A stretch of 64,000 nucleotides of DNA, from contig NZ_BLRH01000029.1 in assembly GCF_025996515.1 (NCBI RefSeq), positions 620,001 to 684,000 of the forward strand. The letters run 5' to 3'. This DNA comes from Rhizohabitans arisaemae. Its GTDB lineage: Bacteria > Actinomycetota > Actinomycetes > Streptosporangiales > Streptosporangiaceae. The position numbers and the translations under genes were made by a program. A model generated the notes under the pieces. That model saw nothing but the letters and a program-made list of their open reading frames with translations. It had not been told where the DNA came from and searched no databases. Below are positions 59,741 to 64,000 of this stretch, piece after piece; position 1 is the stretch's first letter; every line of letters begins with the position of its first letter.

Positions 59741-61658
59741 CCGGGGCGCCCCCGAGCAGGGCGTGGATGTCACGGTCGCCGCGTTCCCGGAGCCGGAGCA
59801 GCACCGCGTCGAGGTCGAGTGGTTCGTCGAGCCCGATGCGGGAGGAGATGAGGCGGATGGCCTCGGCGTCGGAGCCGACGGGCGCGGTGTATCCGGACAG
59901 GTGCAGCGCCCGGACCGCGGGCGGCAGGTGCGGACCGGCCGCCGAGGCGGGGAGGTGGCGCAGAAGCAGCTCGCCCCCGTCGGAGACGGTGAGGAAGATG
60001 TGGTCGCCTTCCGCGGCGTTGTACTCCTGCAGGATCGGCCGGATCGAGCCCATGGTCGGCTGGTTGTGCCAGCTGATCAGCACGTCGCCGGCGGCGGCCG
60101 AGGCGGTGAGCTGCCCGCCCGGGGCCATGCCGAGGTAGGCGGCGAACCCGGTGGGCAGGGGTGAGCCGGATCCGCGCAGGTGCTCGGCGTTGAGGTCGAC
60201 CCGGTGCCACCAGCGCCCGTCCGGCCCGCGGAAGCACCGGCGGGTCGCGGCGACGTCCCTGCGGGGCTGGTACGGCTGCGCCGGGCCGCCCGCGGCCACC
60301 CGGATCCACCCGCGCTGGGTCCGTTCGAACCCGGGCCCGCCGGCGTAGGCCCGTACCGAGCTCTCGCTGACGTCGAACCGTTCGGTCAGCCGGGCCACGA
60401 TCGCGTTGACCTCGGCCTCGCCGCCGGCTCGCTCGATCTCACGGACGATCATCTCGCGGATGCCGAGGTACTCCTCGCCGCCCCAGCGGCTGAGCCCGTA
60501 CTTGTTGCGGTCGAGGCGGATGAAGCGGTTGTCGGCCGTGAGCTGGTTGCGGATGCCGACCAGGCTGTAGTCCTCGCCGATCCGCTCCTGGATCTCCTCG
60601 GGGGAGAGCGGGTGACCGGCCAGGCTGAGCACGGCGTCGGCCTTTTCGCTCACGCTCCGCGGCCATGGGGCGACGTGATCGCCGAGGATCTTGATCTGCG
60701 GCACCGAGCCGAGCCAGCGTTCGGCGACGTCGGGGCGGATCCCGATCTGGGCGATCAGCTCCAGGGCCTCCGGGATGGGGCGTGGGCCGTCGGTGATGAG
60801 CTGCCGGGTCTTCTCCCGGAGGGTCTCGGCGCCGCCGAGGACGAGCCAGCCGTCGGAGGGCTCGTAGCCCAGCACGGACTGGACGACCCGCCAGGCGGGC
60901 ACCCCGATGCTGGGCAGCTCGGCGGTGTGCCAGGGCGCGGCGGCGACGAGTACGTCCAGGGGGAAGGCGACCCCGAGGGCCTCGCGGAGCCGGTTGAGAT
61001 GGGTGACGACCGGGGCGGCGGTGTTCCCCTGCAGCCAGGTGTCGACGTGTTCGCGCAGGTCGCGTTCGAGTTGCCGGACCCGTTCCCGGGTGACGTCGAA
61101 CCGCTGGGCGAGTTCGTCGAGGGTGAGCCGCTCGTCGCCGTACGTCCGGCTGCGCGCGATGACGCGCTGGCGTTCGTCGATGTCGTAGAAGGCGCTGTCG
61201 AGGATCTCGGGCAGGGTGGTGGGCGTGGCGACCCGCTTGACCGGCGGCGTGGGTTCGGGTTCCGCGGAGGGCTCGGGTTCACCGGCGATCGAGGCCGCCA
61301 GGCGGTTCAGCGTCTCGGCGAACAGGGTCCGCAGGACTTCGGGGGGGAGCCCTTCGGCGGTTCCGGTGAGGAGGCGGTGCCGGTCGCCGGCGAGCGCCTC
61401 GAAGTCGATTCCGGTGCCTTGGGGGATGAAGTGCAACGCCGGGAGGATGTCGCCGACGAGGACGTGACCCCAGCTCCCACGCGTGATCTCCGCCAGATAG
61501 ATGCTGATCTGCGGGATGCCGATGAGGTCGATGGCGCGTGCCAGGGGTAGCGCCTGCCACCACGCATCAGGGAGGCGCGGGTCAGTCGCGACGGATGCGA
61601 CCTGGCTGGCCGGTGTCCAGCGCAGGGGCGGCACGATGTCGCTCAGGCTGAGGTTCAT
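59733..61658 (-). CDS. Sigma-region-4-like and HTH-repeat protein
   Basis: 641 residues, no named family recognised. A sigma70 region-4-type HTH lies at about 165-205 (LTLDELAQRFDVTRERVRQL, then ERDLREHVDTWL). Two winged-HTH-like units follow at about 335-395 (SEKADAVLSLAGHPLSPEEI, HARE-HTH-like) and 400-450 (IVARLTERFDVSESSVRAYA). A C-terminal module (about 560-640) ends in DAVLLRLRERGDRDIHALLG. That module recurs in the truncated protein at the window's right end. No sigma region 2 is seen, so it is unlikely to be a sigma factor. Confidence 0.75.
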   Translation of the reverse strand: MNLSLSDIVPPLRWTPASQVASVATDPRLPDAWWQALPLARAIDLIGIPQISIYLAEITRGSWGHVLVGDILPALHFIPQGTGIDFEALAGDRHRLLTGTAEGLPPEVLRTLFAETLNRLAASIAGEPEPSAEPEPTPPVKRVATPTTLPEILDSAFYDIDERQRVIARSRTYGDERLTLDELAQRFDVTRERVRQLERDLREHVDTWLQGNTAAPVVTHLNRLREALGVAFPLDVLVAAAPWHTAELPSIGVPAWRVVQSVLGYEPSDGWLVLGGAETLREKTRQLITDGPRPIPEALELIAQIGIRPDVAERWLGSVPQIKILGDHVAPWPRSVSEKADAVLSLAGHPLSPEEIQERIGEDYSLVGIRNQLTADNRFIRLDRNKYGLSRWGGEEYLGIREMIVREIERAGGEAEVNAIVARLTERFDVSESSVRAYAGGPGFERTQRGWIRVAAGGPAQPYQPRRDVAATRRCFRGPDGRWWHRVDLNAEHLRGSGSPLPTGFAAYLGMAPGGQLTASAAAGDVLISWHNQPTMGSIRPILQEYNAAEGDHIFLTVSDGGELLLRHLPASAAGPHLPPAVRALHLSGYTAPVGSDAEAIRLISSRIGLDEPLDLDAVLLRLRERGDRDIHALLGGAPDA

Positions 61659-61706
61659 GTGGATCCAGACGACACAGGGGATATATCCGCAGTTCAGAGT
61701 ATGTAA

Positions 61707-63767
61707 TCACGATGGCAGGAACGGACTTGGACTCTCCGAGTACGACAGGTAAAGCATTTCCCGAGCGCGGGTGCACGCCATGAACAGCAAAGCACGCTCC
61801 CGGGTGAGTTCCTGAGCGCGCACGATCGGGTCCGGGGAGTCCGTGGTCACGGGAACGAGATCCGCGCCGATCACGGCCACCCGATGGAACTCCAGACCCT
61901 TCATGCTCTGCATCATGCCGACAGCCACCCTCGGTGTGGAACCCGGGAGCGATGTCACAGGGATCTCGGCGGCCTCCAGCACGGTCCGGACCTCGCGGAC
62001 GAGATCGCTTGTTCGGGCTGTGACGGCGATGCCCGCTGGGTCAACCCCGTCGTCAAGCCATTCTTGTAGCCGGGCGACCAAGCCGTCTAGTTCGTTGGCC
62101 CGGTTGCTGAAAGCGACGATCATCGGACGTTCGCCGCGGTGCGCCGAACGGTAGCCGTGCAGGCTGTCCGCCCCGTCGACCAGGCCGTCCACCGGGCCGC
62201 CGCCGCGGAGCCGTACCGCCCAGGAGGCGATCTCCTCCGGCATCCGGTGGGAGCGGGTCAGCCGGTGGGTCCGCGCCGCGATCCCGATGGCCGAGAGCGA
62301 GGTGGGATGCCCGCCGATCCGCTGATAGGGGTCGCCGACCGCGAACAGGTCGTCGGGTCCGGTGGGAACCACGACCCGCAGCAGGCGCCACTGCGCCGGA
62401 TGCAGGTCCTGGGCCTCGTCCACGATGACGTGCCGGTACGGGCGACTCGCCGGGGGGTCCGGGGCGAGCAGGTCGCCGGTGCTCCGCGCCATCAGGTCGG
62501 CGGCGCGAGCCGCGAGCTGGAGCCAGGTGCAGCGCCCGCGTTCCCCCAGCCGCTCCACGACGTAGCCGATCGCCCGCCAGACGCGTGCCCGCCGACCCGG
62601 GTCGAGCGGGACCCCGAACCGCCGGGCCCGGAGGTATTCGTCCTCGGTCCGCAGGTTCTGGGCGAGCACCACCTGCTCCCACTCGTGCCGGAGGAAGGCT
62701 GGCCCCTGGCCGCTCTCGGGGGCCTCGGCGAAGAGCCCCTCCACCTCGGCACTGCTGGCGAGCCGGGCCGCGGCGCCGTCGGCCTGGGTGACGATGCGCT
62801 GGGCCAGGCGGTCCGCGTTGAGCACCTCGATCCGCTTGCGGATCTCCTCGTCCTTGATCAGCACCTCCAGGGTGCCCTCCAGCCGGGAGGCGAGGCTCCG
62901 GTTGTAGGTGGCGATGAGGATGGGGCCTTCCCGTGCGGCGCGGTGGCCCTCGGTGGCGAGGTGGGCCGCCCGGTGGAGCGCGACGAGGGTTTTGCCCGTG
63001 CCCGGCCCCCCGGTCACCAGGACGGGGGTGTCGTAGGGGTCGTGGCGGGCGAGGTCGCGCTGCTCGGGGGTGAGGAAGGTCCGCCAGTCCGGGGAGGTCA
63101 GGATCGGCAGGAGCTCGTCCTCGTTCTCGGCGAAGGCGGCCAGGTGCGGTGAGCGTTCCAGCGCCGCCACCAGGTCGTCGTCGTAGGCGGCGTCGGGGAC
63201 CGGGTCTCCGCTCACCTTCTTGCCCCGCGCGATCTCGTCGAGCGGCCGGAACTGAGACTCCGGCAGGATCGGCTCGATCGCCCGCAGGTGGGATTCGGAG
63301 CCGAGCAGCCGGATCAGCGGGATCACCTGTTCGTCGACGCCGAGGCGGACCAGCACCGGATCGCTCACATGGTCGAACAGACGGGCCGAGGTCCGTTCGG
63401 CCGCCCGCTTGAGGGCCGGGATCACCTTGGCGAGGAGCTCGGTGTCCCAGATCTCCACCGTCCCCACGGTCCGGCTGATGGTGATCCGGTGCCGCCGGGC
63501 GTACGCGTGCGCCTCGTCGTCCGTCAGGACCGAGAGCAGCCAGTGGACGTCCCCCTGGGGCGGGACGACCACGACGCCGCGCAGCAGCGCGCCGAGGCGG
63601 ATCGTGTGCAGGCGGGCGTCGGGTGAGTTCCGCACCCGTTCGGGGTACGGCGCCGCGGGGTCGCCGCGGAGGACGGCCGTCAGCGCGTCGACGACGGCCT
63701 GTCCGGCTTGGGGGGTCAGCCTCTCCAGCTCCGCGAGGAAGTCCGGGGAGATCGCGATTCTGGGCAT
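61707..63767 (-). CDS. UvrD/Rep-type helicase with RelE/ParE-like N-terminus
   Basis: 686 residues. Residues 1-95 (MPRIAISPDFLAELERLTPQ, then DARLHTIRLGALLRGVVVV) resemble a RelE/ParE toxin fold. The SF1A helicase core follows: Walker A VTGGPGTGKTLVALHRAA (near 250), motif Ia ILIATYNRSLASRL, Walker B HVIVDEAQDLHPAQWRLL (near 448), motif III VGDPYQRIGG, motif V MMQSMKGLEFHRVAVIG, motif VI ACTRAREMLYLSYS. Helicase activity is well supported; toxin activity is not. It overlaps the upstream gene by 1 bp and is 48 bp from the downstream sigma-like gene. Confidence 0.88.
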   Translation of the reverse strand: MPRIAISPDFLAELERLTPQAGQAVVDALTAVLRGDPAAPYPERVRNSPDARLHTIRLGALLRGVVVVPPQGDVHWLLSVLTDDEAHAYARRHRITISRTVGTVEIWDTELLAKVIPALKRAAERTSARLFDHVSDPVLVRLGVDEQVIPLIRLLGSESHLRAIEPILPESQFRPLDEIARGKKVSGDPVPDAAYDDDLVAALERSPHLAAFAENEDELLPILTSPDWRTFLTPEQRDLARHDPYDTPVLVTGGPGTGKTLVALHRAAHLATEGHRAAREGPILIATYNRSLASRLEGTLEVLIKDEEIRKRIEVLNADRLAQRIVTQADGAAARLASSAEVEGLFAEAPESGQGPAFLRHEWEQVVLAQNLRTEDEYLRARRFGVPLDPGRRARVWRAIGYVVERLGERGRCTWLQLAARAADLMARSTGDLLAPDPPASRPYRHVIVDEAQDLHPAQWRLLRVVVPTGPDDLFAVGDPYQRIGGHPTSLSAIGIAARTHRLTRSHRMPEEIASWAVRLRGGGPVDGLVDGADSLHGYRSAHRGERPMIVAFSNRANELDGLVARLQEWLDDGVDPAGIAVTARTSDLVREVRTVLEAAEIPVTSLPGSTPRVAVGMMQSMKGLEFHRVAVIGADLVPVTTDSPDPIVRAQELTRERALLFMACTRAREMLYLSYSESPSPFLPS

Positions 63768-64000
63768 CAGTGGGTGGTCAGCAGGGCGAGGATGTCGCGG
63801 TCACCGCGTTCGTTCAGCCGGGCCAGGAGACCATCCGGATCGAGATGACCCGCCATGCCGATTCTGGCGGCGACGATCCGCATGGCTTGTTCCTTGTCTT
63901 CGATGGGCGCCGTGTACCCGACGAGGTACAGGGCTTGGTCCGGCGGAGGCATCCGCGGGTCGGGGCCCGGCAGGTGGCGGGTCCGCAGGATGCCGTCGTC
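63767..64000 (-). CDS. Paralogue of the sigma-like HTH protein, C-terminal part only
   Basis: The reading frame is open to the window edge, so only the last 77 residues are visible. They read LYLVGYTAPIEDKEQAMRIV, then DGLLARLNERGDRDILALLT, against LHLSGYTAPVGSDAEAIRLI and DAVLLRLRERGDRDIHALLG in the protein at 59733-61658. The stop overlaps the helicase ATG by one base (TGATG), which indicates one operon of HTH protein, helicase, second HTH protein and M50 protease. Confidence 0.8.
   Translation of the reverse strand, partial: DDGILRTRHLPGPDPRMPPPDQALYLVGYTAPIEDKEQAMRIVAARIGMAGHLDPDGLLARLNERGDRDILALLTTH

Noticed and set aside
59733-61658. Alternative sigma factor
   Set aside because: Only a region-4-like HTH is present; there is no region 2 for -10 recognition or core binding, and two other HTH units follow.

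Overview
This window is chromosomal DNA from a high-GC actinomycete. The evidence is the strong G/C bias at third codon positions, a mycothiol-biosynthesis deacetylase (MshB), several actinobacteria-only families (DUF1707, DUF4245, DUF6542, DUF6113, DUF2252), and a gene order from glpX to ychF that matches my memory of the mycobacterial chromosome (glpX, DUF4245, xseB-xseA, lipid-droplet protein, ispH, DUF6542, ychF). A Streptosporangiales-like host is my best guess, not something the sequence proves. At least ten genes look leaderless: a TAnnnT -10 box ends 6-8 nt before the start codon and there is no ribosome binding site.

Layout. 1-11174 is a conserved core block: a cut-off EamA exporter, a DUF1707 protein, GlpX, a TetR regulator, a DUF4245 lipoprotein-like protein followed by a decayed in-frame copy of its own tail, exonuclease VII, a lysine/alanine-rich lipid-droplet-type protein, IspH, RmuC and YchF. 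11175-16600 is an accessory island between ychF and cutA. Fragments of both flanking genes lie joined back-to-front in its middle (12421-12563), the footprint of a tandem duplication or single-crossover integration. It carries a phosphotransferase, an acetyltransferase and a compact RiPP-type cluster (54-residue Cys-containing peptide, radical SAM/SPASM enzyme, XRE-TPR regulator, internally repeated small protein).

17396-28149 is one long operon for an envelope-spanning machine related to Tcp-type/type IV conjugation systems: a TcpC-like protein, a small membrane protein, a TcpE-like protein fused to a MinD-like ATPase with a degenerate P-loop, a VirB4-type ATPase, a TrbL-like membrane protein with GGWFGGG repeats, a VirB8/NTF2-like protein, and a lytic transglycosylase-NlpC/P60 hydrolase. 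No relaxase or coupling protein is present. Two proline/threonine-rich anchored surface proteins follow, after a MutT-type Nudix gene.

31597-42465 holds two different succinate dehydrogenases: an Sdh1-like sdhC-sdhA-sdhB operon on the minus strand and a cytochrome b558-type sdhC-sdhA-sdhB operon on the plus strand beside a divergent LysR regulator, with a GH13 amylase between them. 42623-46214 encodes a heterodimeric ABC exporter whose two nucleotide-binding domains are degenerate in complementary ways. 46146-59740 contains housekeeping and envelope genes: O-methyltransferase, S9 peptidase, mshB, flavin reductase, penicillin acylase, general stress protein, a CysRS-like protein lacking HIGH and KMSKS, a DUF2252 protein and an M50 protease. 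The right edge (59733-64000) is an overlapping minus-strand array of two sigma-region-4/HTH paralogues flanking a UvrD-type helicase with a RelE/ParE-like N-terminus, possibly an uncharacterised DNA-repair or defence module. Short imperfect palindromes of about 50 bp recur in pairs at 895-1104 and 37786-37928. No tRNA, rRNA, CRISPR array or transposase was seen.
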